DNA of 64,000 nucleotides, from NCBI RefSeq assembly GCF_963576545.1, contig NC_083646.1, positions 28,339,027-28,403,026 on the forward strand, in the 5' to 3' direction. Position 1 is the stretch's first letter. The number at the start of each line of letters is the position of its first letter. This document shows, in pieces, positions 48,070 through 59,923 of the stretch. This DNA comes from Limanda limanda (lineage: Eukaryota > Chordata > Actinopteri > Pleuronectiformes > Pleuronectidae). The position numbers and the translations under genes are program-made. Below the pieces are notes generated by a model, which worked only from the letters and a program-made list of their open reading frames with translations, had not been told where the DNA came from and searched no databases.

Positions 48070-48837
48070 TAATTAGTGAATTCGCAGTAACAGAAACTTG
48101 GTTAAAGGATGGCGATAGGTATGAAGATTAGATAGATGGATATGAGTGATATTATATAATAGAAGAAATAGAATAGGTAGAGGTGTAGCTTTTAATACAA
48201 ATTCAACTTTGAAATATAAAATTGTTTGCAATATGTCAACTGTTGATATGGATTTAATCACCTCTGAAACTATTTATGAAAAAGCAAAAATGTTATACAG
48301 TTGTGTCTATATAACACCAGCTTCCTGTGTTGAGACATCCACAGACAAAATAACAAAGTTGTTTAAGAAGATCTATAATAAGAATGTTTGTCGATGTGAG
48401 GACTCTTTTTCCAATGATAACAAATCAACAAAAATCACAGCAATGTTATTCGTAACATTATACAACAGATGGATTAGTATTGAGTGGGATCTTGACGACT
48501 GACTTTTTTTTTTTTACAGTTTATACCAATTATTACTTTAATAGAATGCAATAAATGACATGATCACAATCAAGAAGCCTTAGAGGTACTGAAAGAAGAC
48601 TGAAAAGACTACCTTAAAGTTGGGATAAAGTGTAAGTAATTGACGGTAATACAGGTTATGATTCATTTATGACGTTATTGATAGGTTTGTTTGAGAAAAA
48701 CTGTAAATAAACCATGGATGACTTAAGGACTACTTAATGCCTGCAAGAAGAAAAAATATTAAAATAAGAACAGAAGAGGCAGAAAACAATTATAAGAAAC
48801 ATGAAAATAAATTGGAATGGATAACCAAAGAGTAAAG
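48070..48837 (+). pseudogene. CR1/Rex1-like LINE, endonuclease segment (part 1 of 3)
   Basis: Translation gives an APE-type endonuclease region: TETWLKDG (about 48090-48113), then RRNRIGRGVAFNTNSTLKYK (about 48161-48220) and SCVYITPASCVETSTDKITK. Toward the end comes TEEAENNYKKHENKLEWITK (48760-48829), the linker before the reverse transcriptase. The GDFN block is missing or scrambled. The L2 LINE was inserted at 48838. The sequence continues, in register, after the L2 at 55166. This copy is 5'-truncated. Confidence 0.7.
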
Positions 48838-49050
48838 ATGGCGCCGTACTAACAGCAGCCGATCGTAGCAGCTCCTGGTACTACTGTCGGTTTATTGTGT
48901 TTTTATTAGGTTTGCTATTTGTTTTTTATATTTATTTTTGCACTGCTCTAAGCATCGTCGTACCGCACAAGGACGAGGTGCTTTTACTACTGATTTTTAC
49001 ACTTTTTACAACTTTTAACTGCACTTCGATCTCTTCGGATCACTGGGAGC

Positions 49051-52026
49051 ATGCCTGCTACACACGCCGGCTTTGTTTACACCCGCGACCAGCTGATGGC
49101 CCTGAGGCACACAGCCCTCTTGGCCGGAGAGAGACCCATCATCCCGGAGGAGTTAAAGAAGAGATGGCGAGGCTGCAGAGCATGGATTAAATTGAGGATG
49201 GAGAAGAGAAAGTTTAAGCCCTTCATCCCTGCAGTCATCACTGGAAACGTGAGATCGCTGGCGAATAAAGTGGACGAACTGGAAGCGCTCATCAGGACGC
49301 AGCGGGAGTACAGGGAGTCCAGTGTTGTGTGTCTCAGGGAAACGTGGCTGCACGAGCAGATACGGGACTCCAACGTCACCATCCCCGGCTTCCAGACGGT
49401 CCGAGCCGATAGAGACACCACCGCGAGCGGCAAGAAGAAAGGAGGGGGTCTCGCCGTGCTCGCAAACAACCGGTGGTGTCACCCCGGGCACGTCACGGTT
49501 AAACAGCGTGTCTGCAGCCCGGACATCGAGCTCGTCGCCGTCGGACTTCGTCCATATTATTTGCTGAGGGAGTTTTCCAGTGTTTTCGCCATCACTGTTT
49601 ACATTCCTCCATCCGGGAACGCGGAAGCAGCGTGTGACGTCATCCACACTGTGACTGCAGGATTACAGACACAACAACCAGGGGCCTTCATCATAATCAC
49701 AGGTGACTTCAATCATGCCTCCCTCTCATCTACACTCCCAACCTTCTTCCAGTTTGTAATATGTGCAACACGTGAAAATAAGACTTTGGACCTGCTGTAT
49801 GCAAATGTGAAGGATGCATACAGCTGCACTGCCCTGCCACCACTGGGCAGGTCAGACCACAACCTAGTCCTGCTCTCACCATCATACAAGCCTGTGGTTC
49901 AGCAGCACCCAGTCACAGTGAGGACAGTGAGGAAATGGTCTCCTGAGGCCATGGAAACACTGCGTGGAGCCCTGGAGGCCACAGACTGGGATGCTCTGTA
50001 TGAGCCACATGGTGGGGAAATTGATGGCATGACTGACTGTGTCTCTGAGTACATTGGGTTCTGCATTGACAACACCATCCCCACTAAAGAGGTTCGCTGT
50101 TACCCAAATAACAAGCCGTGGGTAACAAGCGACCTGAAGGCCCTTCTGAACGAGAAGAAGAGGGCCTTTAGATCAAGGGACAGTGCAGAACTCAAACGGG
50201 TACAAAGGGAGCTCAAACGCAGCATCACGGAGAGCAAGGACAACTTCAGGAGAAAACTGGAGCACAAACTGGAGGACAACAACACCAGGGACGTCTGGAG
50301 TGGGATGAAGGAGATCACCGGCTTCCAGAGGAGAGGTGGGGGAGCAGCGGGGGATGAGGGACGTGCGAACGAGCTGAACACTTTCTTCAATAGGTTCAAC
50401 TCCAACCCCCCCACCCCCAGCGGACCCTCCACTGCCTCCTCTGCTTCTCCGAACAACAACCCCCCACCTCCCCCCATCACCCCCTGCCCCCCACCACCCC
50501 CGTCACCTCCTCCCCCCACCCCCCCGCTGGCCTTCACCACAGACCTTCTCACACCTCCCACCCCCAGGACATCCTCACATCACCCACAGCCCCCCACCAC
50601 CTCCTACAACACACACCTCTCTGCACCACCCTCATCCCCTCCACCCTCAAACCCACCACTGACATCCCCCACCCCCCAGTCTGGACTCCACTTCACTGCC
50701 AGCCAGGTGAGGCGAGAGCTGGAGAGGCTCAAACAGAGGAAAGCTGCGGGACCTGATCGCATCAGCCCTCGTGTGCTGAAGGGATGTTCCAGCCAGCTCT
50801 GTGGAGTTCTCCAGCACCTCTTCAACCTGAGCCTACACCTTCAGAGAGTGCCAGTGCTCTGGAAAACATCCTGCCTGGTCCCAGTGCCCAAAAAAGGACG
50901 TCCTGCTGCACTGGAGGACTACAGGCCGGTGGCACTGACCTCTCACATCATGAAGGTCATGGAGAGACTGGTCCTGGCACACCTCAGGCCGCTGGTGTTC
51001 CCATCACAAGACCCCCTGCAGTTTGCATATCAGCCCCATGTTGGGGTTGATGATGCAATCATCTACCTGCTGCAGAAGGCTTATTCCTCCCTGGACAGAC
51101 CCAACACCTCAGTCCGGATCATGTTCTTCGACTTCTCCAGCGCCTTCAACACCATCCAGCCCAGACTGCTGAAGGCTAAACTGGAGGGCACGCAGGTGAG
51201 TGCTCCCCTCATCACTTGGGTCGATGACTATCTGACGGGCAGACCGCAGTTTGTGAGATTACAGAACTGTGTGTCTGATCGTCTGATCAGTAACATCGGG
51301 GCCCCCCAGGGAACTGTACTGTCCCCCTTCCTCTTCACCACATACACTGCTGACTTTAAGCACTGCACTGAGTCGTGTCATCTGCAGAAGTTCTCTGATG
51401 ACACGGCCATTGTGGGGTGTGTTGAGGGCGGGGGGGAGGCTGAGTACAGGGACCTGGTTGACCGCTTTGTGAAGTGGTGTGGGGAGAACTGCATGCAGCT
51501 CAACGTGGCGAAGACGAGGGAGATGGTGGTGGACTTCAGGAGGAACAAGCCCCTGCCCTCTCCTGTCTGCATCGGTGGGACTGATGTGGAGGTGGTGTCT
51601 GCATACAAGTACCTGGGTGTCACACTGGACAATAAACTGGACTGGTCCACCAACACACAGGCCGTCTACAAGAAGGGCCTGAGCCGGCTTTACTTCCTGA
51701 GGAGGCTCAGGTCCTTCCACGTCTGCAACAAGATGCTGCAGATGTTCTATCAGTCTGTTGTGGCGAGCACCATCTTCTTTGCTGTGGTGTCCTGGGGTGC
51801 GGGCATCAAGGCAAAGGATGCAAACAGACTGAGAAAACTAATAAGGAAAGCAGAGTCTGTGGTTGGCTCTAAGCTTGTCACCCTGGAGGAGGTGGTGGAC
51901 GACAGGATGCTGGCAAAACTGCTGGCAATCATGGAAAATCCCTCTCACCCCCTCTACAAAACCCTGGACAAGCTAAGAAGCAGCTTCAGCCACAGACTCA
52001 TTCAACCCCGCTGCTCTAAGGAATGA
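49051..52026 (+). CDS. L2 LINE endonuclease-reverse transcriptase, 991 codons, C-terminus cut by a stop
   Basis: The protein would nick target DNA and reverse-transcribe its own RNA. An APE endonuclease occupies about residues 60-275, with NVRSLANKVDEL, the Glu of RETWL (residue 97), GDFNH (218-222) and SDHN (268-271). A proline-rich linker follows at about 452-547. The RT covers about 560-850, with KAAGPDRISPRVL, VPKKGRPAALEDYRPVALTS, FFDFSSAFNTIQ (about 692), GAPQGTVLSPFLF and FSDDT (781-785), then AYKYLGVTLDNKLDW. The start is the ATG at 49051; an upstream frame from 48897 is not related. TGA at 52024-52026 interrupts a frame that otherwise continues as YRKSFLPTAIRLYN to TAA at 52108-52110, so the natural protein was 28 codons longer. 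The family often reads arginine at that place, so a CGA-to-TGA transition is plausible. Confidence 0.9.
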   Translation: MPATHAGFVYTRDQLMALRHTALLAGERPIIPEELKKRWRGCRAWIKLRMEKRKFKPFIPAVITGNVRSLANKVDELEALIRTQREYRESSVVCLRETWLHEQIRDSNVTIPGFQTVRADRDTTASGKKKGGGLAVLANNRWCHPGHVTVKQRVCSPDIELVAVGLRPYYLLREFSSVFAITVYIPPSGNAEAACDVIHTVTAGLQTQQPGAFIIITGDFNHASLSSTLPTFFQFVICATRENKTLDLLYANVKDAYSCTALPPLGRSDHNLVLLSPSYKPVVQQHPVTVRTVRKWSPEAMETLRGALEATDWDALYEPHGGEIDGMTDCVSEYIGFCIDNTIPTKEVRCYPNNKPWVTSDLKALLNEKKRAFRSRDSAELKRVQRELKRSITESKDNFRRKLEHKLEDNNTRDVWSGMKEITGFQRRGGGAAGDEGRANELNTFFNRFNSNPPTPSGPSTASSASPNNNPPPPPITPCPPPPPSPPPPTPPLAFTTDLLTPPTPRTSSHHPQPPTTSYNTHLSAPPSSPPPSNPPLTSPTPQSGLHFTASQVRRELERLKQRKAAGPDRISPRVLKGCSSQLCGVLQHLFNLSLHLQRVPVLWKTSCLVPVPKKGRPAALEDYRPVALTSHIMKVMERLVLAHLRPLVFPSQDPLQFAYQPHVGVDDAIIYLLQKAYSSLDRPNTSVRIMFFDFSSAFNTIQPRLLKAKLEGTQVSAPLITWVDDYLTGRPQFVRLQNCVSDRLISNIGAPQGTVLSPFLFTTYTADFKHCTESCHLQKFSDDTAIVGCVEGGGEAEYRDLVDRFVKWCGENCMQLNVAKTREMVVDFRRNKPLPSPVCIGGTDVEVVSAYKYLGVTLDNKLDWSTNTQAVYKKGLSRLYFLRRLRSFHVCNKMLQMFYQSVVASTIFFAVVSWGAGIKAKDANRLRKLIRKAESVVGSKLVTLEEVVDDRMLAKLLAIMENPSHPLYKTLDKLRSSFSHRLIQPRCSKE

Positions 52027-52110
52027 TACAGGAAATCGTTCCTCCCAACCGCAATAAGACTGTACAACTCCTCTACCTCTGTCAGAGCCACCATCACAGA
52101 ACTGCACTAA

Positions 52111-53047
<937 letters not shown>

Positions 53048-55055
53048 CAGGGGTGGACTGGGACAAAAATTCAGCCCTGGCATTGTCTGTCCAGACCAGC
53101 CCACGACATTATCAGCGGACACTACATAGAAGTCCACAAATCTCGCGGCGTCTTCTCTCATGCATACTACTGTTACCACCTATCCAAAGATGGCAACAAG
53201 AAGGGAGGCCACACACAAACCTCTCAAGCCAAAAGTAAATTTATTTAACTCCAAATCAAGATAGCTCTAACTACGTAGTGGGATGTGTAAAATATGTTAC
53301 GCGTCAGTGGTGTTAACAGTGTTTGGATGTGTGAAAATAAGGTGTGATGTATGTTGTAAGGTGCAGAAGCAAAGAAAAACAAAGGCTGAGGGCCCCATGC
53401 CCCTGGAAGCAGCCTTTAGATCTGCAGCTGAAGCCCAGCCCAAAAGGGCAGGCCCAGGGTGACGCCCCTGCCAGCTCTACCTGTGTCTGGAAAACAACTC
53501 CTCAGGCTCTCACATGTCAAGTGGTCAACCTGAGAAGGACATGGATACATTATAATGTCTCTAATCATCACAAATTAAGTATGATTTCATAAAACATAAA
53601 AAATGATAAACTCACCAGACTAGAGGAGACTCAACAGACAAATTTTGGTACAGTGAAGGCAGAGAGTGGAGCAGTGGTGTACAAAGTACTTGAAGGCCAT
53701 ACTTGAGTAAAAATACAGATATCTTACCTGAAAGTGACTTTGGTAAAAGTAAAAGTCACCCGTCAGAAAATGACTTGAGTAAAAGTCTTAAAGTAGCTCA
53801 TATTAAAAGTACTTAAGTATCAAAAGTATCTGGTGTTGAAATGTACTTAAGTATCAAAAGTATAAGTACAAGTACCAAGTGCTTTTTATAGTAGGCCTAT
53901 ACAGACACAAAACAACCTAAAATGTTTCTCCTCAAGATTGATCTCAACTGACTGAAAAATTATAACAACAATATGAATATAATGTATGTAATATATAATT
54001 TTACCAATTTTGAACCCTTGACAGCCAAATCTGAACTTCTAGAGACAACAAATAATCAACTATAAACAAGTGCCTCTTGTGCCCAAGAACATTAATAAAC
54101 CACAGTATAACCACTCAAACATTCTGTAAATATCACTTAACATGGACCTCTCATCAGTAGCAGGAGTGATACACAATGCCCCTTATGATAACTCAGCAAA
54201 GGGAAACAAGGCAAACAAAATAAGATAGTTTCTCTTTTGTAAACAGCCTGCACATGCAGGGCTAGTACAGAGAAGAAAAAAATCACTGGACACAGTCTCG
54301 TTTTGCTGCCAAATTTCAGACAGAATACTAAAGACTGAACTGAACCGAGCTCCTGCATGAGCACCTGGATCATTCTAAAGGGAATAGATGGATGGGGAGT
54401 GTGCATGCGTTGATTAAGTCTCTGCCCACACACATCGCTAGTCCCCATTGGATGGTTTAGTGAGGTCCTCCGACCGGCCCCTCCAGAGTCGGTCACGGCC
54501 CTGGCGGAGCCGAGAAGACGATCAAACTGGACTATTCTAGAGGAAGTAAAACTTAACAAGACAACCGCTGCCCCCCCCCCCCCCCCGACGGCAAACACGC
54601 CCCCGGACCTGCACATCTCCAGAGGGAGGGGGCAGCGAGTGAGAGAGAGAGATGCTTTTCCGATGCTTCTCAGTGCCACCCGGCGGTTTTTACTCTTATT
54701 ATCCATTTTAAGTTTCTGTCTTAGCAGCAGCCAGTCCCGCGACTCCCCCCGCCAATGCCATGAGGTCCCGCCCACCCTGGTTTGTGTTGTGATTGACAGC
54801 ACTGTCAGGGCTCTCTGAGCCTGTCAGCCCATGATTGATTGACAATGACAAACAATAGACCAATAATATGTGTCGTTGCTGGCAACACACTGCTAGCCCT
54901 CTGTAGCCAATTGGCCGGCCCAATTGGAGGGAATTTAGAGAGGAAGAAGAGAATTTTTTTTTTTTTTTTTTTAAATAGCGGAGCAGACCGGCCCACATTG
55001 GGTCAACGGCCCACCGGGACGATGCCCGGTATGCCAGATGGCCAGTCCACCCCTG
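53048..55055 (-). mobile_element. hAT transposon, 2008 bp, inside the L2 microsatellite tail
   Basis: Left end CAGGGGTGGACTGGGAC and right end GGCCAGTCCACCCCTG are inverted repeats. TATCTATC flanks both sides (53040-53047 and 55056-55063), consistent with an 8-bp duplication but not diagnostic in an ATCT repeat. The flanks are the two halves of the tail, so the order of events is clear. Inside, near 54704 on the minus strand, is a possible transposase start (MDNKSKNRRVALRS), and 53674-53880 is a nested repeat of the type AAAGTACTTGA/ACTTGAGTAAAAGTC. A C16 run is at 54571-54586. It is non-autonomous. Confidence 0.85.
53674..53885 (+). repeat. Fish MITE-like repeat (ACTTGAGTAAAAGT family)
   Basis: CAGTGGTGTACAAAGTACTTG followed by repeated ACTTGAGTAAAA and GTACTTAAGTATCAAAAGTA words is a common short repeat in fish genomes, probably a hAT derivative. 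A distal terminus was not found, so it may be truncated. Confidence 0.5.
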
Positions 55056-55165
<110 letters not shown>

Positions 55166-55856
55166 ATAACAAGGAATAAAAGGAATACTATGGTTATTTA
55201 CTAAATCAAAACAGAAAAAATATGAAGGCTACATGGGGAATAATAAATAGTTAAAAAAATTATTGTTTTTATTTTGTGAAAGACAAATTAGACATATATA
55301 ACATAAATAAAATGGTAAACTAATTTAATAAATGTTTGGAAAATGAAGGACCTAGTCCTGCAATAAATATTCCCCAAATAATGGAAGATAATTCAGATGG
55401 GGTGGGAAAGGGTGAATAGCTGAAATTGTACAAGCAAAGAACTGTCTGTCACGATATTAGTAAACATTAGTAAAGAAAATAATTTAAATGGCTATTGAGC
55501 CAGTAACATATATGAAATCTCTCATTTTCAACAGGAGTATTTCCTGAAAGAATGAAAACATCTAAAGTGATTCCACTTCATAAAACTGGAGATAAATATG
55601 TTTTTTCCTACAACAGACCAGTATCCTTGCTTTCGACCATTTTCTAAAATATTAGAAAAATTACTTGTAGCTAGGTTAGACAAATCCGTAGACAGATACA
55701 ATATTTTAAGCAGTAGTCAATGTGGATTTAGGAAACAATTACTCCACAGCAATGGCACTTATGGAATTAACTGAAGAAATATCGATTGCAATTGATAAGA
55801 AACATTATTTAATGAGCATCTTTGTTGACCTCAAAAAAGCATTTGATACGATAGAT
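55166..55856 (+). pseudogene. CR1/Rex1-like LINE, linker and first half of RT (part 2 of 3)
   Basis: This continues the LINE interrupted at 48837: MKATWGIINS (about 55220-55250), then GVFPERMKTSKVIPLHKTGD (about 55532-55590), YNRPVSLLSTIF, KILEKLLVARLDKS and SSQCGFRK, and the catalytic block SIFVDLKKAFDTID ending at 55856. Small frameshifts occur around 55395, 55630 and 55738. The RT is cut between FDTID and H by the hAT at 55857. The family resembles CR1/Rex1-type elements; the clade is inferred. Confidence 0.7.
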
Positions 55857-56226
55857 CAGTGGTTCTCACCCTTTTTTAGTGATGTACCCCCCATTTGAAA
55901 AAAAAATTCAGTCGAGTACCAGCACAAAGCATTTTTGGTTGAAAGAAAGATGTAATACACAGTGCTGTGCCATTAGTGTCTGATTTATTAAACTTTGTAA
56001 CTAGACACTTTCAAATTTAAAACTCCATCAATGTTCATAACATTGCTCATTTGTAGTGGTCTCTCTTGAACTATTTGGAAATAAAAAGATATAAAAATAA
56101 CTAAAGACTTATTAAAAAAGAAATAATTATCTCAACTATAAATTAAGATTTGTGCACATAAAAATAATTATTAACTTAAAGTGACCTCTTTTTGGGAATC
56201 CCAAAAAGAGGTCACAATGCCTCAAA

Positions 56227-56645
56227 TCACAATGCCTCAATTTGGTCACAGATTCTTTCAGCTGTGTGTGAGCCTTTGAAGCGCTCACAGGCCAAGAGAT
56301 TGGACTTTAGCTGTATCCTCTCTGCCTCTTTTTCTATCCAGTGCACAGTGACACCAAGGAATCCCCTCATCTTTCGGTCAGACCAAATGTCCACAGTGAC
56401 TGAACCATGGTCAGTGTTGCTCAATTGAGTTTTTAATTTTGAACGTTTCTCTTCAGCGAGGGTCTCTGTTTTTGATGTCAGTGTTCTGCGACATACTGGG
56501 CTATACTTCCTGTCAAGCACTGCCGAAAACTCTTGTTTTCCACAATAGACAGGGGCAAGATGCAATCAATAATCAAGTCGGACAGTATTGCATTGGTGAT
56601 AGCTTTCTGCTTTGGATGGCTCATGCTGTAATGCCCTACACGATT
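56227..56645 (-). pseudogene. ZBED1/Ac-like hAT transposase fragment
   Basis: The minus strand first reads SHPKQKAITNAILSDLIIDC and PLSIVENKSF. Near 56540 it shifts frame to EFSAVLDRKYSPVCRRTL, and then KTQLSNTDHGSVTVDIWSDR with FLGVTVHWIE, ACERFKGSHTAE and a stop. This is the N-terminal third up to the first catalytic Asp (usually TxDxWTS) of ZBED1-like hAT enzymes. It differs in type from the BED and hATC pieces further right in the same element, so it is probably from a separate insertion. Confidence 0.7.
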
Positions 56646-56948
56646 GTCCAGTAATGGCGAGATTGAGGGCTGCTGTGGTTCATTTGGGATGCTTTTTTGT
56701 TCATCTGGTATTCTTCAAATCTGTATGAGGTAAGCATATTAAACGGATGTCAGAAAATCTCTTATAGTCACAAATGAATTGTATTGAAACTACTCTTTAT
56801 TACTCATATTATTAATATCAATCTTAACATTGTGTTAATATGAATTGTATTGTGTGTGTGTGTGTGGTAAACGTCACGTTTGAGTTGCTGCTGTAGCAGA
56901 TTACAGCACTGGTCATGTATTGTAAAACTTATTTCGGGATTTGTGAAG

Positions 56949-57497
56949 TGGGGTTGTATGAGGGACTACACACAGAAGATGGCGGTCAACGCACACCCAT
57001 TACAGAGAAGCAGACAGGGGTCAGCAGGTAAATGTATTTAAGCTACCTAAAAGAGGCAAACCTAATAAAATCAATGTCAGTTTAAGTGTACGCCATATAA
57101 AGAATATTTTCATTGCTTTACCTTGCCGTCATGACAGCTCATTCTGTCAAGAAACTGAAATTATATGCTTGTTAATTCACTCTCCAGCAATTTTACGTTG
57201 CAGCACGTAGACCAGCAACTCACGTGTGCTGCGAGGTAAACTTGCTGTTTTTGTCAATGGACTGCTGGAGAGTGAGAACAACGAGCAGTATAACTTAGTT
57301 TTTCCTGTCGGAACAGTCCGCCTGACAGCAAGTTAAAACGGTACACATATTCTTAATATAGCGTACATTTAAACTGACCCTGATTTGATTAGGTTCTCCT
57401 CTATGTAGGTGGCTAAAATATGCGTTGCTGCTGACCGCCATCTATTGTGTGTGATACACTGACTAACGTTATGTATAAGTACCTCATACAACCCTGC
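56949..57497. mobile_element. Foldback MITE, about 549 bp
   Basis: The ends GGGTTGTATGAGG (56954-56966) and CCTCATACAACCC (57481-57493) are perfect inverted repeats, and pairing continues inward for long stretches. CTAATAAAATCAATGTCAGT with AAGTGTACGCCATATAAAGA pairs with 57345-57405, CTCTCCAGCA near 57180 with TGCTGGAGAG near 57265, and GGCGGTCAACGCA near 56985 with 57420-57440. The whole element could fold on itself. No coding sequence. The superfamily is unknown. Confidence 0.75.
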
Positions 57498-58640
57498 TTT
57501 AAAAAAATCACTTAAAAGGTGACATCACTTGTGGCAGTTAGCTCACGAGCTAACGCTAGCTCGCGACCCATCAGACATCTAAGTGGCCGATAAACATGCC
57601 GATCGTCGAGGCGGAGACCGCGGAGACTACCCTGGGGAGACGCGCCCTCCACGGTGGATCGCGTTGTCTCCCCGGAGCCCCCAGAGCTGGCGTAAGCTCA
57701 CGAGGCGGGGTGACACAGCTCATCATCTCACCAGTGATGAATAAGGGAGTGAACTCGCAGTGGACGCAATAGATTACCGTGTGAGCAATGTAACGTTAAC
57801 AGTGAATTTACAGCCTCGCTGATTTAACTACATAACAAAGAAAAGTACGCTTTCTTACAGTTCTTTGTGCAACTTCAAATGTCGAACGAAGTTGGAAGTT
57901 GTTGCGTCTCCGTCTGTAATCTTCGACCCGCATGTTTTGCAGACTGCACTTCGTTTTTTGTTGACCACCTCGTAGTTTTTATACCCGAACGAAACTAACT
58001 TGGTATCATTTTTCCCCTAACTGGCGCGTAGTTTCTCTTCATTGGTTTACCTGCAGTTTGATTGGATGGGTGCTGTCGCTTCAAAACAACGTGGATCTAA
58101 TTTGATTGGATGTCGTGCCGACAGCACGTTCACACACACAGACGCACACATACACAATGAAAGATACAGAGCTTTCCTTAATAACATACTTTTTAATCTT
58201 TGGGTTTTGGGGAAAGGAGCAAGTCTTATCAAGTCAAAAGGCTCAAGTCCAAGTGAAGTCACGAGTCATTGATGTTCAAGTCCAAGTCGAGTTGCAAGTC
58301 TCTTTACATTTTGTCAAGTCGAGTCTAAAGTCATCAAATTCATGACTCTTGTCTGACTCGAGTCCAAGTCATGTGACTCGAGTCCACACCTCTGGGGATC
58401 ATAATAAAGATATGTTCTCAAACTGAACTCATGAACTTAATTATAGATAAACACTTATTCACAAATAATAAATCATTAACTTAATTTTAAATAAAAGATT
58501 AGCTCAATTTAAAAAATGTAAACATTTATCATCTTAAAATATCTTCTTTCAGGATCGAAAAGAATACTGATCTTAAATTTACAAACTGTCAACACTGAAG
58601 ATTACATTCTTGCATTGAACTGAGTGAGTGCTTTTGCATT
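57498..58640. other. Unassigned and repeat DNA inside the hAT
   Basis: 57512-57780 begins TTAAAAGGTGACATCACTTG and holds GAGCTAACGCTAGCTCGCGA, recalling the TTAA elements at 2033 and 4180. 58215-58395 (CAAGTCCAAG and GACTCGAGTCCA words, ending CACACCTCTGG) is the terminus of another common fish repeat in reverse orientation. No gene. Confidence 0.4.
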
Positions 58641-58646
58641 TACATT

Positions 58647-58934
58647 TTAGTGAGAAACTTGTGCTTGTGCTTCAATGATGATCTTTGTCAGTCTTGGTGG
58701 CAGGGAAGCAACTGCTGTGATCAGGCTCTTCTCCAGGCACAGCCTGTTTCTTTGCTTTGTTTTGATCACAGTCATTGCAAAGAAGAAGGCCTCACATAAA
58801 TATGTTGAGGCAAAGGGTAGTAGCTGCTCCAAAGCTTTCTGTCCCAGGTGAGGGTGTTCCTGCTTCACACACACCAAAAACTGTGTGAGTGTGAATGTGG
58901 CAAACTTCATCTGGAGGCCACGGTCAGATGACAC
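58647..58934 (-). pseudogene. hAT transposase C-terminal (hATC dimerisation) fragment
   Basis: The frame reads FLVCVKQEHPHLGQKALEQL, then LPFASTYLCEAFFFAMTVIK, TKQRNRL and ASLPPRLTKI to a stop. In SCAND3/ZBED/FAM200-like hAT transposases this is the C-terminal dimerisation region (LPF.TTYLCE..FSA...IKTK.RNRL). The final ~95 residues are well kept, but the preceding catalytic core is missing. The N-terminal BED finger lies just upstream (59030-59170), so a large internal deletion joined them. Confidence 0.8.
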
Positions 58935-59029
58935 GTCCAGGAGTTTTTCCTGATAAGTGACAGGTATATTGTTTCCGTTTGCTTCTGGGAGGTTTTTCGC
59001 ATCGTGTCTTGAGATGATCTGAATTCAGA

Positions 59030-59170
59030 AAGTTTCCTCTTAAAAAACTGGCTTACCAACAAGACTTTCATGTTTTGTCTGGAGATACCACTGAAGATGT
59101 GCTGGCTTCATGCCACTGTTGGCTAATCTCTCCCCACAGAAAAAACACAAAGTGTAAATAACCCAATCTA
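59030..59170 (-). pseudogene. hAT transposase BED-finger fragment
   Basis: The minus strand reads LCVFCGERLANSGMKPAHLQ, then WYLQTKHESLVGKPVFL, an N-terminal BED-type zinc finger (C-x2-C...H) of the same SCAND3/ZBED-like family as the C-terminal piece at 58647-58934. The pieces are about 95 bases apart instead of well over 1 kb, so the element is a deletion derivative. Confidence 0.7.
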
Positions 59171-59923
59171 TGTTATTGTTAATATCGTTGAAGTGTCTTT
59201 CTGTAATTTTATTGTGAAATATTTGCTCGCTTTAAGGTCAGACAATTCCGTTTTTGTATTACATGCTTTTATTTTGAAAGGGTTACACTAGAGACGCGGA
59301 CTTCCTGTCATGAATCTTTAACTTCACAATGGAAAAGAATTATGTTTTAGTGACCCTACGAAGAGGCATAAGCTCTAACGGTGTTGTTTAGGGGAGGCTC
59401 AAATAAACCTGAAGACATCAGTTAAAGTCTCAACCATCTTTCGGGGGATATGCTACACAAAGTCTTGGGTGGGTGGCAACTCGTCGACGTAAATCCATTT
59501 AAAACATATTCTTGTGATTACTGACAGAATTTTGCCGGCTCTGGTTTCACCTTCTTTGCCACTTGTCCCTCTGTGTGTTCAGCGGCATTGCTGCTACGCT
59601 TCAATCCCTACTCCATTGTTAGAGTTTTCAAGGCGGCAGTGATGACAGGTGAATACAGGTGGCAAGTGCCAGGTATGGTCAAACCATCCTGATATGGGGG
59701 AGACTCAGGGTTTTTAGGATAATGAAATTGAATAGCCTACTGAATATAAAATTCAGTTCATGAACTTACACTTATATTTTATTGAATGTTTATTAAATAA
59801 CAATTTTTAAAGGATTCTTGAATGGATGCTAATGTTAAATATATTTAAAAAAAATCTCAAGTACCCCCTGGAGTGCCTTCACGTACCCCCAGGGGTACGC
59901 GTACCCCCATTTGAGAACCACTG

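Larger units (their letters stand above)
55857..59923 (-). mobile_element. hAT transposon, 4067 bp, with nested repeats
   Basis: Left end CAGTGGTTCTCACCC and right end TTTGAGAACCACTG are inverted repeats. The flanking 8-mers CGATAGAT (55849-55856) and CCATAGAT (59924-59931) differ at one base. Removing the element rejoins the LINE reading frame exactly. Its own gene is on the minus strand: a BED finger near 59170-59030 and a C-terminal hATC block at 58934-58647, with the catalytic core missing. Also inside are a second, different hAT transposase fragment (56227-56645) and a foldback MITE (56949-57497). Confidence 0.85.

Noticed and set aside
50100..50561. Minus-strand 153-codon frame and other frames antiparallel to the L2 ORF
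   Set aside because: Shadows of the L2 EN-RT coding sequence, rich in Gly and Ser because they oppose its proline-rich linker.
54137..54802. Minus-strand 221-codon frame in the hAT at 53048-55055
   Set aside because: Composition changes along its length, it crosses a poly(C) run and no conserved domain is seen. At most its start keeps the first residues of a lost transposase.
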